The notes: a model not told the origin generated them from the sequence alone. Shown: positions 26,936 through 36,307, counted from the stretch's first letter. The stretch: DNA of 53,326 nucleotides from Acidobacteriota bacterium (GCA_029557535.1 JAKQII010000088.1:1-53326), one strand, 5' to 3'. Numbers and translations: made by a program.

Positions 26936-27859
26936 ATGCGAATCGTCTTTATGGGAACGCCGCCGGCCGCAGTTCCGAGTCTCGCGCGGCTCTTGAGCGA
27001 CGGCCACGATGTCGTTGCCGTTTACACCCAGCCCGACCGGCCGTCCGGGCGCGGCAATCGCCTGACTCCGCCGCCGGTGAAGACGTTCGCGGCCGACGCG
27101 GGATTGCCCGTCCTGCAGCCGCTGAAGATCCGGACCGAAGATGCAATTGCCGAATTCAGATCGCACGGCGCGGACGTCGCGGTCGTCGTCGCTTTCGGAC
27201 GCATCCTGCCGAAATCGTTCCTCGGAGCGTTTCGGTACGGCGCGATCAACGTCCATTTTTCACTCCTTCCGAAATATCGCGGAGCGGCGCCCGTGAACTG
27301 GGCGATCGCGAACGGCGAGTCCGTTTCGGGCGTGACAACGATGCAGATGGACGAAGGACTCGATACCGGCGATATTCTCCTGCAAATAGAAGTCGCAATT
27401 GGCGACGACGAGAACGCGGCCGAATTGATGACGCGGCTTTCAAATGTCGGCGCCGAGTTGCTTTCCGAGACGCTGGACCGGATCGAAGAGATCTCGCCGC
27501 GTCATCAGGACGAGTCCGATGCGACGCACGCCCCGTTAATGAAGAGGGAAGACGGGCGCATCGACTGGTCGCGCCCGGCAACGGAAATAGCGAACCGCGT
27601 TCGGGCGTTTCAGCCGTTCCCGACGAGTTTTACATTCTTCGAGGGGAAGAAACTGACGATCTGGAAGGCCGTGGCGACCGACGAATCATCCGCCGCCGCG
27701 CCGGGTGAAGTAGTGGAGGCTTCTCGCGATCTCGTGGTCGCCTGCGGCGGCGGAACCGTGCTGCACGTCGATGAGCTGCAGCTCGAAGGCAAGCGGCGCA
27801 TGAGCGTCCACGATTTTCTGAACGGCGTCAGGCTGAGCGCCGGTGATAGATTTTCATGA
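26936..27859 (+). CDS. fmt: Methionyl-tRNA formyltransferase
   Basis: This 307-residue enzyme formylates the initiator Met-tRNA with 10-formyl-tetrahydrofolate. The start RIVFMGTPPAAVPSLARLL, the catalytic region INVHFSLLPKYRGAAPVNWAI (with the Asn-His-Asp set of the family), and ETGVTTMQMDEGLDTGDIL-like sequence are visible, and the C-terminal OB domain begins near residue 205. It is the first gene of an overlapping trio with trhO and rsmB (four-base ATGA overlaps). Confidence 0.97.
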   Translation: MRIVFMGTPPAAVPSLARLLSDGHDVVAVYTQPDRPSGRGNRLTPPPVKTFAADAGLPVLQPLKIRTEDAIAEFRSHGADVAVVVAFGRILPKSFLGAFRYGAINVHFSLLPKYRGAAPVNWAIANGESVSGVTTMQMDEGLDTGDILLQIEVAIGDDENAAELMTRLSNVGAELLSETLDRIEEISPRHQDESDATHAPLMKREDGRIDWSRPATEIANRVRAFQPFPTSFTFFEGKKLTIWKAVATDESSAAAPGEVVEASRDLVVACGGGTVLHVDELQLEGKRRMSVHDFLNGVRLSAGDRFS

Positions 27860-28611
27860 AACCGGAAAACGTGCGGGTCGCCGCATTTTACGAATTCAAA
27901 GAACTTTCGGACCTCCGTGAACTGAAATCCAAACTGCTCGGGGCGATGTCGTTGCGATCGATCCTCGGCACGATCATCATCGCGCCAGAGGGCTATAACG
28001 GGACAGTTTCAGGCGATCCGGAAGAACTCGGACCGTTTCTGCGGGATATCGGCGCGATTCTCGAGTCCGATGTCAAGTTCAAGGAATCGCTCAACCAAGG
28101 GGATCCGTTCCGGCGAAGATTCGTCAAGATCAAGAAAGAGATCGTCACGCTCCGACGCGATGTGCGGATGGAACTCGGGCACGGGACTCACGTGTCGGCG
28201 CAGGATTGGAACGAATTGATAAAGCGTGACGACGTTCTCCTGTTGGATACACGCAACCATTATGAATACCGCGTCGGAACATTTCCCGGCGCCGTCGATC
28301 CGCACACCGACAGATTCAGCGATCTGCCGGGATTCGTCGAGGCGAACCTCGATCCCGGCAGGATCCGGAACGTCGCGATGTTCTGTACCGGCGGGATCCG
28401 GTGCGAAAAATTCGTGCCGTATATGAAAGGGCTCGGTTTCGAGAACGTTTACCAGCTTGACGGCGGGATCCTCAAATATCTGGAGGTCGTCCCCGCCGAA
28501 GAAAGCCTTTGGGAAGGGGAGTGCTTCGTGTTTGACGAGCGGATAACTATCGGCTCCGATCTCAGGAAGGGCGAGGCCCCGGACTTCTCGGCAGAGATGA
28601 AGAGAAAATGA
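27856..28611 (+). CDS. trhO: tRNA uridine(34) hydroxylase / rhodanese-like TrhO
   Basis: This 251-residue protein has the TrhO/YceA architecture: an N-terminal ferredoxin-like domain (residues 1-95, with IIAPEGYNGTVSG) and a rhodanese domain (about 110-210) with LLDTRNHYEYRVGTFPGA and the active-site loop MFCTGGIRCEK. TrhO makes 5-hydroxyuridine at position 34 of certain tRNAs. Overlaps at both ends with fmt and rsmB indicate translational coupling within a tRNA/rRNA-modification operon. Confidence 0.93.
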   Translation: MKPENVRVAAFYEFKELSDLRELKSKLLGAMSLRSILGTIIIAPEGYNGTVSGDPEELGPFLRDIGAILESDVKFKESLNQGDPFRRRFVKIKKEIVTLRRDVRMELGHGTHVSAQDWNELIKRDDVLLLDTRNHYEYRVGTFPGAVDPHTDRFSDLPGFVEANLDPGRIRNVAMFCTGGIRCEKFVPYMKGLGFENVYQLDGGILKYLEVVPAEESLWEGECFVFDERITIGSDLRKGEAPDFSAEMKRK

Positions 28612-29870
28612 AGGTAGCTCCGGCGCGCCATGCCGCGTTCACGGTCCTGAATCGGATCGATCAGAGAAACGGCGATTCCGCATCGCTTCTGGCAAGCGTT
28701 GAGGGAGAGTTGATCGCCGCCGACCGGCGTCTCTGCCACGAACTCGTGCTCGGTGTGCTTCGTCGCCGGATGTGGATCGACCGGAACATCGATGCGCTCG
28801 CGCCGGGTCGCAAGATCGACCGCGAAATTCGCACCGTTCTTCGGATCGCTGTTTACCAATTGGCCTTTTTGGATCGCGTTCCGCCGCATGCGGTTGTCAA
28901 TGATGCCGTCAGCCAGTGCCGGATCGCCCGGAAGACGTCCGCCGGTTCTTTCGTCAACGCCATTCTCAGGAGCTTCGGGCGTGCGAGGCCGAGTCTCGAT
29001 TTTGCGGGCGATTCCGAGCGGATCGCGTGCGAACTGTCGCATCCCGAATGGCTGATCGAACGGTGGTCCCGCCAGTTTGGCCGCGAAACCGCGGAGTCGA
29101 TCGCGCTCGCGAACAATCAGCCTGTCGAACCGTCGTATCGCTGGACCCGGCGGACCACCGAATCGGTCAAAGCCTCGCTCGCGCGCGAATGCGTACCGAA
29201 TCGCGCCGAATATCTTCGGGAACTCGCGGCTAATGGAAAGATCTACTTTCAGGATCCGGGGTCGCAGATGGTCGCGAGGACGGTGCGGCTTGCCGAAGGG
29301 GAATCGTTTCTCGATGTCTGCGCGGCTCCCGGCGGCAAGACGACGCTCGCGGCCCTTGAGGCGTCGGGACGGCCGGCTCTGGTCGTCGCCGGCGATTCAA
29401 GCGCTGAGCGCGTCCGGGTGCTGGCCGACAATTGCCGTCGGCAAGGCGTTGAAGAGGCGGCGATCGTGCGTTTCGACGCGGTCGCCGGTTTGCCGTTCGC
29501 CGACGGCACGTTCGACGCGGTACTCGTTGATGCACCGTGTTCCGGAACTGGCACGATCCGCAGCAATCCCGAGATCCGCTACAACGTGACGGAAGCGTCT
29601 ATCGCCACGCATTCGAGCAAACAACTCGCAATACTTGAAAATGCATCAAAGACGGTCAAACGCCGGGGTCGGTTGATCTACTCGACGTGCTCGCTCGAGA
29701 CTGAAGAAAATGAGGAAGTTGCGCGCCGTTTCATCGAGTCGGCGGGTGAGTTCCGGGTTGCGGCCACCGGTTTTCGATTGCCGTACGAAACGGACGACGG
29801 ATTTGCTCGGACGTTCCCGCACCGCGATGGCACGGATGGATTTTTCGTGGCAGTGTTTCTGAAGAATTGA
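28608..29870 (+). CDS. rsmB: 16S rRNA (cytosine-5)-methyltransferase RsmB
   Basis: This 420-residue enzyme methylates C967 of 16S rRNA using S-adenosylmethionine. An N-terminal NusB-like helical domain (residues 1-130, AARHAAFTVLNRIDQR-like) precedes the Rossmann methyltransferase. SAM loop CAAPGGKTTLAAL, DAPCSGTGTIRSNPEIRYN with one of two catalytic Cys, and YSTCSLETEENEEV with the other are all present. fmt-rsmB pairs are widespread. Confidence 0.96.
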   Translation: MKVAPARHAAFTVLNRIDQRNGDSASLLASVEGELIAADRRLCHELVLGVLRRRMWIDRNIDALAPGRKIDREIRTVLRIAVYQLAFLDRVPPHAVVNDAVSQCRIARKTSAGSFVNAILRSFGRARPSLDFAGDSERIACELSHPEWLIERWSRQFGRETAESIALANNQPVEPSYRWTRRTTESVKASLARECVPNRAEYLRELAANGKIYFQDPGSQMVARTVRLAEGESFLDVCAAPGGKTTLAALEASGRPALVVAGDSSAERVRVLADNCRRQGVEEAAIVRFDAVAGLPFADGTFDAVLVDAPCSGTGTIRSNPEIRYNVTEASIATHSSKQLAILENASKTVKRRGRLIYSTCSLETEENEEVARRFIESAGEFRVAATGFRLPYETDDGFARTFPHRDGTDGFFVAVFLKN

Positions 29871-29951
29871 TGATCGTCCGAAAGCGAAGAGGATTCTGGT
29901 TCGTTTGACGGCGCAAAAAGTGATAGACTTTCGTTTTTTGGAGAGTTTTGA

Positions 29952-30617
29952 GTGAGTTTTATAAGAAAAAGCGCCTCCGCCATCGGTAAACTGCTGACGG
30001 TAATTTTACTCGGAACCGCGTTCACCGCGGGATTGGTCGGCGTTGTTTACATGTCGCTGCAGGGGACCGAAGTCAAGGTACCCGAGATCGTCGGCAAGAA
30101 TTTTGACGAGAGCGAACGTGAGCTCGAAGGGCTCGGTCTGCGCATCAAAAAGCGCGCCGACCGCTACTCCGAAGAGGCACCGAACACGATTCTCGAGCAG
30201 CTCCCCCATCCCGGCGACACGGTCAAGACGGGCCAGCTGATCCTTGTAGTTACGAGCAAGCCGAATCCCGAAGGTGAGGAAAAGCCGGCGACGATCCAGA
30301 AGGGCAATCAGCAGCCGGACGATTCGGAGACGATCGAGGAGCTGATCTCGGACAAGCCTAAGAAGAGCTCGAATTCGAACGCGAACTCGAACAAGAAGAA
30401 GAGTTCGTCAACGCGTGACGTGATCAAGAATTCGAACACTTCGTCGAATACATCAACTGATAGCGGCGCAACGGAACCCTCAAACTCGTCGAAGGACAAG
30501 AACGAAACCAGGCCGGAAGGCAAACAGGGCACGCCGACCGCGTCTCCGAAACCGACGGCCGCAAAGACGCCGGGAGCCGGAGACACGCGTGAACGCCGCA
30601 ACCCGGGCAACCGTTAG
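29952..30617 (+). CDS. Stand-alone membrane-anchored PASTA-domain protein
   Basis: This 221-residue protein starts at GTG 29952, supported by GGAG about nine bases upstream. Residues 12-35 form one membrane helix (LLTVILLGTAFTAGLVGVVY). Residues 41-103 are a single PASTA domain (VKVPEIVGKNFDESERELEGLG...ILEQLPHPGDTVKTGQLILVV), which in other proteins binds peptidoglycan fragments or beta-lactams. The rest is a disordered Ser/Asn/Lys/Pro tail. There is no kinase or penicillin-binding domain. The gene sits between rsmB and rpe, the place of the PrkC PASTA kinase in Firmicutes. Confidence 0.88.
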   Translation: MSFIRKSASAIGKLLTVILLGTAFTAGLVGVVYMSLQGTEVKVPEIVGKNFDESERELEGLGLRIKKRADRYSEEAPNTILEQLPHPGDTVKTGQLILVVTSKPNPEGEEKPATIQKGNQQPDDSETIEELISDKPKKSSNSNANSNKKKSSSTRDVIKNSNTSSNTSTDSGATEPSNSSKDKNETRPEGKQGTPTASPKPTAAKTPGAGDTRERRNPGNR

Positions 30618-30653
30618 TTTTTCGCCCGCAACAAACAGGAGTTGACCATTCGC

Positions 30654-31343
30654 ATGATCGCTGAACCGAGAATTCAACGGGCCTTTGAACTCGCTCCGTC
30701 GATCTTGTCGGCCGATTTTTCAAGGCTCGGTGAGGAGATCGCCGCGATCGAGGCGGGTGGGGCGACGGTGCTTCATGTCGATGTCATGGACGGACGTTTC
30801 GTCCCGAACATCACGATCGGCCTGCCGGTGGTCAAGTCGTTGCGCGGCGCGACCCGGATGACGATCGATTGTCATCTGATGATCGTTGAACCGAACCGTT
30901 ATGCGGTTGAGTTCGTCAAGGCCGGGGCCGACATGGTTTCGGTTCACGTCGAGGCTGACGTCCATCTTCAGCGGACGCTCGTCGCGATCCGCGAAGCCGG
31001 AGGCCAGGCGGGCATTGCGATCAATCCGGCGACTCCGTTGGGGTCGCTCGAGGAGGCGTTGCCGTACGCCGATTTTGTGCTTGTGATGTCCGTCAATCCC
31101 GGATTCGGCGGACAGAAGTTCATCCCGACATCGACCGACAAACTTCGTCGGCTGCGGCGAATGATCGACGAACGCGGGCTCGACGTCCGGATCGAGGTCG
31201 ACGGCGGGATCGACGCCGGGAATATTCACGAAATTGTTGCGGCGGGTGCCGAGTTGATCGTTGCCGGCTCGGCCGTGTTCGGCGGCGGTGATCCCGAATC
31301 GGCGGCAAGAAAATTGATTGAAAACGGAACTGATTGGATGTGA
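30654..31343 (+). CDS. rpe: Ribulose-phosphate 3-epimerase
   Basis: This 229-residue TIM-barrel enzyme interconverts ribulose 5-phosphate and xylulose 5-phosphate. Visible are the start APSILSADFSRLGEEI, the metal and base residues in HVDVMDGRFVPNITIG and DCHLMI, MSVNPGFGGQKFIP, and the phosphate-binding end EVDGGID...AGSAVFGG. The ATG at 30654 is chosen; a TTG 12 bases earlier lies directly on the AGGAG and is less likely. Downstream of the PASTA gene by 36 bases. Confidence 0.96.
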   Translation: MIAEPRIQRAFELAPSILSADFSRLGEEIAAIEAGGATVLHVDVMDGRFVPNITIGLPVVKSLRGATRMTIDCHLMIVEPNRYAVEFVKAGADMVSVHVEADVHLQRTLVAIREAGGQAGIAINPATPLGSLEEALPYADFVLVMSVNPGFGGQKFIPTSTDKLRRLRRMIDERGLDVRIEVDGGIDAGNIHEIVAAGAELIVAGSAVFGGGDPESAARKLIENGTDWM

Positions 31344-31379
31344 TCATGAGCGCGCCGGATACGACGCGCCGAAGTAAAT

Positions 31380-32897
31380 ATGGTAGTTAAATTCAGTAAA
31401 GCGGTAGTTCTGGCTTTGGTGCTTTTCTCCATCGCCGCGTTTGCGCAGGATAATTTCACTCCGACCCAGCGTCTCGAAGTGATGCGTCAGAAGCTGGAAA
31501 CGATGCGCCGCTCGCTCTCAAGCGCCGCGGCCGCGATGAAGGACGAAAACAAGGACGATAAGTCGAAGAAGGATGACAAGTCGAAGCTTGATACTCCGCT
31601 CGGACGGTTGCTTGGCCTCGAAAAGGAAGCGGCGGCGCTTCAGTCTGAGATCAACGGCTTGAGGGGAAAGGTGGATCGGTCGGAGAAATACGAGATCGGC
31701 GACATCGACCAGGCGGAAGAACGCGTCAAGGAGCTGCAGACGCGGACCGACGCCGCACTCGTCGAGACGGCCGCGCTGCGCGCTGCGCCGAAATCCACCG
31801 TCGGTCAGAGCCGCGAGGTGAAAAGAAAGACGAAGAAGTTGCTGTGGCTCATCCCGATCGGGAAAGAGCGTGATGAATACGAGGAACTGATCGGATCCGT
31901 CCAGCCGGGCCGCGACCGCGAGCTTTTCATCGTTGCGACGCGCGAGATCCGTAAGAACAACTACGAGGTCGGACGGCTTCTGTTCCAAACGATCATCACG
32001 ACCTATCCGGATTCGCCGTACTTGCCGATGTCGAAGCTCGCCGTTGCCGATTCGTTTTATCTTGAGGGCTCGACAAGCGCGCTGATCCAGGCGGCGGCCG
32101 GATATCAGGATTGGCTAACGTTCTTCCCCACGCATCCCCTTGCGGACCGCGTGCTGCTTAAGATCGCCGAATCGGAAATGCGCCGCATCGGGTTGCCTGA
32201 CCGGGAGATCCCGAACGCGAAACGCGCCGAACAGAAGCTCAAGGCTTTCATCCAGAATTATCCGAATTCGCCGCTCCGGGCGCTTGTTGATCTCCGGCTC
32301 GCCGAAGTCCAGGACAACCTCGGCCTGCACAATCTGTTTATCGGCAACTACTATTACAAAATGTCGGTAGATCAGAAGAAAGGCGGCCTCAAGGGCGCGC
32401 AGTCGCGCTTTCGGGAGATTCTTGACAAGTATCCGAACTTCAGTTTCATGGACGAAGCGTTGTTCAAACTTGCCGTGACGTATTTGGTTGAAGAGGAGAC
32501 CGACCAGGCAGCACGATATTTCCAGCGCGTCGTCAGCGAATATCCGAACAGTGAATGGGTCGAAAAATCAAAAGAGCAGCTGAACCTGATAGGCGCCACC
32601 ATACCCGAACCCAATCCGGCGCGCAAGGATGTCCTGCCTCCGGAAAAGGTGTCGTTCTTTGCGAACTTTCGGAATCAGCTTTTCGGCGTTTACCCGATGA
32701 CGATCGACAAAGACGGTGTTCTCATGACCCGTGATTTCGACAAATGCAAGTTCGAACTCATCGACAAGGTAATAGAGAATCTGGGACAGATCTCGCAAAG
32801 CGAGGTCCCGAAAACACTGACTGCAGTTGTCGTACCGTGCGAAACGCAGGCGAAAACCGACAGCAAGAAGGAAGAAGACAAGACGAAACAACCGTGA
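31380..32897 (+). CDS. Secreted BamD-like TPR protein with coiled-coil N terminus
   Basis: This 505-residue exported protein has a signal peptide at residues 1-21 (IAAFAQ, no lipobox Cys). Residues about 25-135 are a charged coiled coil with a D/K-rich insert (DKSKKDDKSK). Residues about 175-405 show BamD/YbgF-like TPRs with the typical YPDSPY, FPTHPLAD, YPNSPLR and YPNSEWV turns. BamD is a lipoprotein of the outer-membrane assembly complex; this protein is about twice as long and lacks the lipid anchor, so a related periplasmic scaffold role is inferred. Two further envelope genes follow with only one and four intervening bases. Confidence 0.82.
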   Translation: MVVKFSKAVVLALVLFSIAAFAQDNFTPTQRLEVMRQKLETMRRSLSSAAAAMKDENKDDKSKKDDKSKLDTPLGRLLGLEKEAAALQSEINGLRGKVDRSEKYEIGDIDQAEERVKELQTRTDAALVETAALRAAPKSTVGQSREVKRKTKKLLWLIPIGKERDEYEELIGSVQPGRDRELFIVATREIRKNNYEVGRLLFQTIITTYPDSPYLPMSKLAVADSFYLEGSTSALIQAAAGYQDWLTFFPTHPLADRVLLKIAESEMRRIGLPDREIPNAKRAEQKLKAFIQNYPNSPLRALVDLRLAEVQDNLGLHNLFIGNYYYKMSVDQKKGGLKGAQSRFREILDKYPNFSFMDEALFKLAVTYLVEEETDQAARYFQRVVSEYPNSEWVEKSKEQLNLIGATIPEPNPARKDVLPPEKVSFFANFRNQLFGVYPMTIDKDGVLMTRDFDKCKFELIDKVIENLGQISQSEVPKTLTAVVVPCETQAKTDSKKEEDKTKQP

Positions 32898-32898
32898 G

Positions 32899-33375
32899 AT
32901 GAGCGAGATCTCGCCGGAGAATCTGGCCGAAATTGAAAAGAGGTACCGGGCGGCGGCAGTCATTGGCGTCGCCCAGATCGCGTTCACCGTTTTGCTGGCC
33001 GGCGCCGCATGGTTCGTGGTCCGGCGAACCGAGGTCGTTGAAGATAACAAGTCGGTGACGACGCTATGGATTCTGATCGCCTTCGTTGCGATCGGAAGCC
33101 TGCTTTTGCGGCGGCTCTTCAGCGGTTGGGAACGCCTCAGGAACGCGGCGCTTCTCGGCGGCATTTCCGGGGTCCTGAAGAAGCTCCAGACCAACAGCCT
33201 GATTCTGGGGATGTTTGCCGAAGTCATCTCGATCATCGGTTTCGTGATCACGATTTTCACCGGAAGCAGTTTCGACATGTTTCGCGCCGCAGCCATCGCT
33301 TTGATCGTCTTTTTTGTCGCTTTTCCCCGAAAGATCGTCTGGAAGAAAATCGTCGCCAACCTGCAGGGAATCTGA
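32899..33375 (+). CDS. Small four-helix inner-membrane protein
   Basis: This 158-residue protein has four hydrophobic segments near residues 19-40, 52-70, 95-118 and 125-145 and a cytoplasmic EISPENLAEIEKRYR start. No family motif was recognised. The ATG lies one base after the stop of the BamD-like gene, and its stop is four bases before the TPR gene, so the three are one translational unit. Confidence 0.8.
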   Translation: MSEISPENLAEIEKRYRAAAVIGVAQIAFTVLLAGAAWFVVRRTEVVEDNKSVTTLWILIAFVAIGSLLLRRLFSGWERLRNAALLGGISGVLKKLQTNSLILGMFAEVISIIGFVITIFTGSSFDMFRAAAIALIVFFVAFPRKIVWKKIVANLQGI

Positions 33376-33379
33376 AATT

Positions 33380-35488
33380 ATGCAATTCATCGCCAGAATC
33401 ATGATCGCGGCGGGGTGTGCCGCATCGATCGCGGGCGTCGCAGCTGCCCAGGACGGCGGACGTCCAACCGTCAAGAGCACGCCGGCGCCGGTTCGGACTC
33501 CGGTGGAAACCGTGGCTCCGAATCTATCCGACACCCTCGCGAAGAACGTCGCAAACATCGATAAGAATTCCGAGGTGCCGCGAGAAAAGCGGGTGCAGGC
33601 GTATGCGAAGTTGCTTGAAGGCCAACGCCATGTTTGGGCCGCGAAACGGTCGCGTTCGCAGGCTGCGGTCAACAGCCGGCTCGCGCGGCAGGCTTTCCAG
33701 CGCGCGGTCGAGCTCGATCCGACGCTCGCCGAAGGCTACACGGCACTTGCCGAACTCGCTTGGAATTTTCCGCCTAACGACGTTGAGGAGTCGATCCGAC
33801 TGGCGAAGATCGCGATCGCGATCGAGAAGAACAACTTCGGCGCAAATCGACTCCTGGGAAGGGCCTATACCCTGAAAAGCCGGCTGAACCGCGGTACCAC
33901 GGATCCGGAGAACGCGCAGAATGCGATCCAGTATTGGAAAGAAACCGCGCGGCTTGATTCACGTTATGCGGAGGCCTGGGCGTTTCTTAGTGCGCTTTAT
34001 CCCGAGGGATCCGAAGAACAGATCGCGGCGCTGCGCGGATGGCTTTCCTCGGCGGCGCCGATCGATACGTATTTCTATCGCGTTCTCATGGGCGGTCAGG
34101 CGGACCTCGCGCCCGAAAATGCCGCCGTCAAGCTCGGAAAGGCGCTTCTGGCGGCAGATCGGGTAAAGGAAGCCGTCGACGTCCTGAACCAGGTGATCGT
34201 CGACGATCCGGAAAGCGAGGAAGCACTCGAGTTGCTCCGGTCTGCAATCGATGTCTCGGATCCGGCGGTCGCGCAGACCTCGATCCAGGCGATCAAGCAA
34301 GCGATCTATGCAAATCCGGGCGACACCGAGTTGATCCTGTTGCTCGCGAAAGTTCAGGCACGCGTCGGGAATTCGGCGGACACGACCAAGTTTCTGAATG
34401 ACACGATCGCGCGATACGCGGAGCAGGACAAATCGGTCGCGGCCGGACTTCAGGCCGCGCTCGGTGACGTCTACCGCGAGGCTGGCCGCTTTGACGAGGC
34501 AATTCAGCAGTTCAACAAGTCCCTCGTGACTCGCGGGATCTCTCCCGACCGTCTCGCTACCGACGACGATCGTGATTTTGCGGTGGCCGTCTTTGAAAAG
34601 ATCGTCCTGACCTACAAGACCGCAAACCGGTTCGCGGAAGCGAAAGCCGCGATCATCAATTCCGAAAAGATCCTTGGCGATGAGGATTCCTTCGCTGACC
34701 GGCAGTTGATCGCGCTGTACCGCGAATCGGGGAAGCGCGCCGAGGCGCTTCAGGCCGTGAAAATGGCGCGCGTCAGGTTCCCGGACGACTACGGCTTCCT
34801 GAGGACCGAGGCGATGGTCCTCGTCGAACTCGGCCGGGCCGACGAGGGGGTTGGCCTGATCCGCTCGCTTATCGGGAAACAGGATCCGAAGGCGCCGTCG
34901 ATCATGTACGACGACTTCTCGAATTTCCTTTACATTTCGATCCTTTACAGCGAGGCCAGGCGCGGTAAGGACGCGATCGCGGCGGCGAACGAGGCGATCG
35001 CCGTTTCGCAGGATCCGGAACGCAAGCAGATCGCGCTGCTGTCGCTGGCGACGGCGCAGAATGTTTCGAAGGATTTCGCCGCGGCCGAGTCGACGCTAAG
35101 GGGTATCCTCAAGCAGACGCCGAAGAACCCGATCGCCCTTAACAATCTCGGGTACTTTCTGGCGGACCGTAACGAGAAGCTGGAAGAGGCGTTGAAGCTC
35201 ATTCAGGAGGCGCTGGAGATCGATCCGGGCAACCCGTCATTCCTCGACAGTCTCGGCTGGGCTTATTTCAAGCTCGGGAAGTACGATCTTGCTGCCGCGA
35301 GCCTGATCAAGGCGCTCAAGGCCGACCCGGCCTCCGCGACCGCTCACCACCATCTGGGCGACGTGTACGAGAAACAGGGAAAGATCGAGTCGGCGCGTCA
35401 GTCGTGGCAGCGAGCGCTGGTGCTTGCGGTTGATCCCGTTGAGATCGCCGCCCTGAAGTCGAAGCTGTCCGTGAAGAAGACCAAATAA
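33380..35488 (+). CDS. Large secreted TPR-repeat protein
   Basis: This 702-residue exported protein has a signal peptide at residues 1-23 (GVAAAQ). It is made of about a dozen TPR units, clearest in QAFQRAVELDPTLAEGYTALAELA, RVKEAVDVLNQVIVDDPESEEAL, AGRFDEAIQQFNKSL and the C-terminal series NPIALNNLGYFLAD, GNPSFLDSLGWAYFKLGKYDLA, ATAHHHLGDVYEKQGKIESAR. Such superhelices hold protein partners; a role in envelope assembly together with the two preceding genes is inferred. A hairpin follows. Confidence 0.85.
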   Translation: MQFIARIMIAAGCAASIAGVAAAQDGGRPTVKSTPAPVRTPVETVAPNLSDTLAKNVANIDKNSEVPREKRVQAYAKLLEGQRHVWAAKRSRSQAAVNSRLARQAFQRAVELDPTLAEGYTALAELAWNFPPNDVEESIRLAKIAIAIEKNNFGANRLLGRAYTLKSRLNRGTTDPENAQNAIQYWKETARLDSRYAEAWAFLSALYPEGSEEQIAALRGWLSSAAPIDTYFYRVLMGGQADLAPENAAVKLGKALLAADRVKEAVDVLNQVIVDDPESEEALELLRSAIDVSDPAVAQTSIQAIKQAIYANPGDTELILLLAKVQARVGNSADTTKFLNDTIARYAEQDKSVAAGLQAALGDVYREAGRFDEAIQQFNKSLVTRGISPDRLATDDDRDFAVAVFEKIVLTYKTANRFAEAKAAIINSEKILGDEDSFADRQLIALYRESGKRAEALQAVKMARVRFPDDYGFLRTEAMVLVELGRADEGVGLIRSLIGKQDPKAPSIMYDDFSNFLYISILYSEARRGKDAIAAANEAIAVSQDPERKQIALLSLATAQNVSKDFAAAESTLRGILKQTPKNPIALNNLGYFLADRNEKLEEALKLIQEALEIDPGNPSFLDSLGWAYFKLGKYDLAAASLIKALKADPASATAHHHLGDVYEKQGKIESARQSWQRALVLAVDPVEIAALKSKLSVKKTK

Positions 35489-35515
35489 CAAAACGGCCGG
35501 AATCCCGGATGGCCG

Positions 35516-35543
35516 ACGCGCCCTTGCGATCTGCGGGGCGCGT
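35516..35543 (+). terminator. Possible terminator hairpin after the TPR gene
   Basis: ACGCGCCC (35516-35523) pairs with GGGCGCGT (35536-35543); the bases after it are only moderately T-rich. The remainder of the gap to 35712 shows no gene. Confidence 0.45.
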
Positions 35544-35712
35544 TCTGCATTCTCAGGCTGGAAATTCCGATCGATTGATCGTTTATTTCATCCGTGGGCG
35601 ATCCCTGCCCGCGACGGACGACAGTCCGGACCTTATCCGAAAAGGCAAGCACCGTTTGGTGCGCGCAAAGCCGTGGGACGCGAGTCCGGCCCGGCTGCCG
35701 AAGTGAGGTTGA

Positions 35713-36294
35713 ATGAAACTGAAAACATCCCTTTCTATCTTTGCGATCCTGTTGATGTGCGGCTGTCTCAGCACTCACGGACAGGGCCTCAGCCCGTCGA
35801 CGGCGACCGAACCGACGCCGGTAGATCCGCTCGAGCGCCAGCGTGTTGCCGCGAGCGTGGATTCTCAAGTCTTTCTCTTTTCCCGGGCGCAGCTTCATCA
35901 AATGGGAAGGGAAGCCGCGGAACTGATCAATCGGGAACGTCTGAAACTCGGACTGACAGCGATCGCGTGGAGTGAAGACGCGGCAAGGATCGCGCGGCTT
36001 CACTCAGAGAACATGGCCAGGCTCAACTTCTTTGGCCATTCCGGCGTTGACGGAAAGATGGTCGACGAACGCGCCGATCAGCTAGGCGTCAAAAAATGGC
36101 GGGCGATCGGCGAAAACATTGCCTTCAATCGCGGCTACCGGGATCCGATCAGGACCGCCGTCGATAAATGGATGCTATCGACCAGCCATCGCAACAATCT
36201 CCTGAATCCTCGTTGGCAGGAAACCGGTATCGGCATCGCCGTCACGCCCGAGGGATGTTTCTATTTCACTCAGGTGTTTCTCGTCCGCCGCTGA
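35713..36294 (+). CDS. CAP/SCP-domain lipoprotein
   Basis: This 193-residue protein has a lipoprotein signal (ILLMCGC, lipidated Cys near residue 17 or 19). The CAP domain spans about 55-190 with INRERLKLGLTAIAWSEDAA, HSENMARLNFFGHSG, IGENIAF and STSHRNNLLNPRWQETGIGIA. The two His and two Glu of the CAP cavity are present. Bacterial CAP proteins are secreted and often bind lipids or divalent metal; the substrate is not known. GAGG lies six bases before the ATG. Confidence 0.9.
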   Translation: MKLKTSLSIFAILLMCGCLSTHGQGLSPSTATEPTPVDPLERQRVAASVDSQVFLFSRAQLHQMGREAAELINRERLKLGLTAIAWSEDAARIARLHSENMARLNFFGHSGVDGKMVDERADQLGVKKWRAIGENIAFNRGYRDPIRTAVDKWMLSTSHRNNLLNPRWQETGIGIAVTPEGCFYFTQVFLVRR

Positions 36295-36307
36295 AAAGCC
36301 GGCCGGT

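Noticed and set aside
35509-35706. A 65-codon open frame between the TPR and CAP genes
   Set aside because: It includes the hairpin at 35516-35543, has no ribosome binding site and no recognisable motif.
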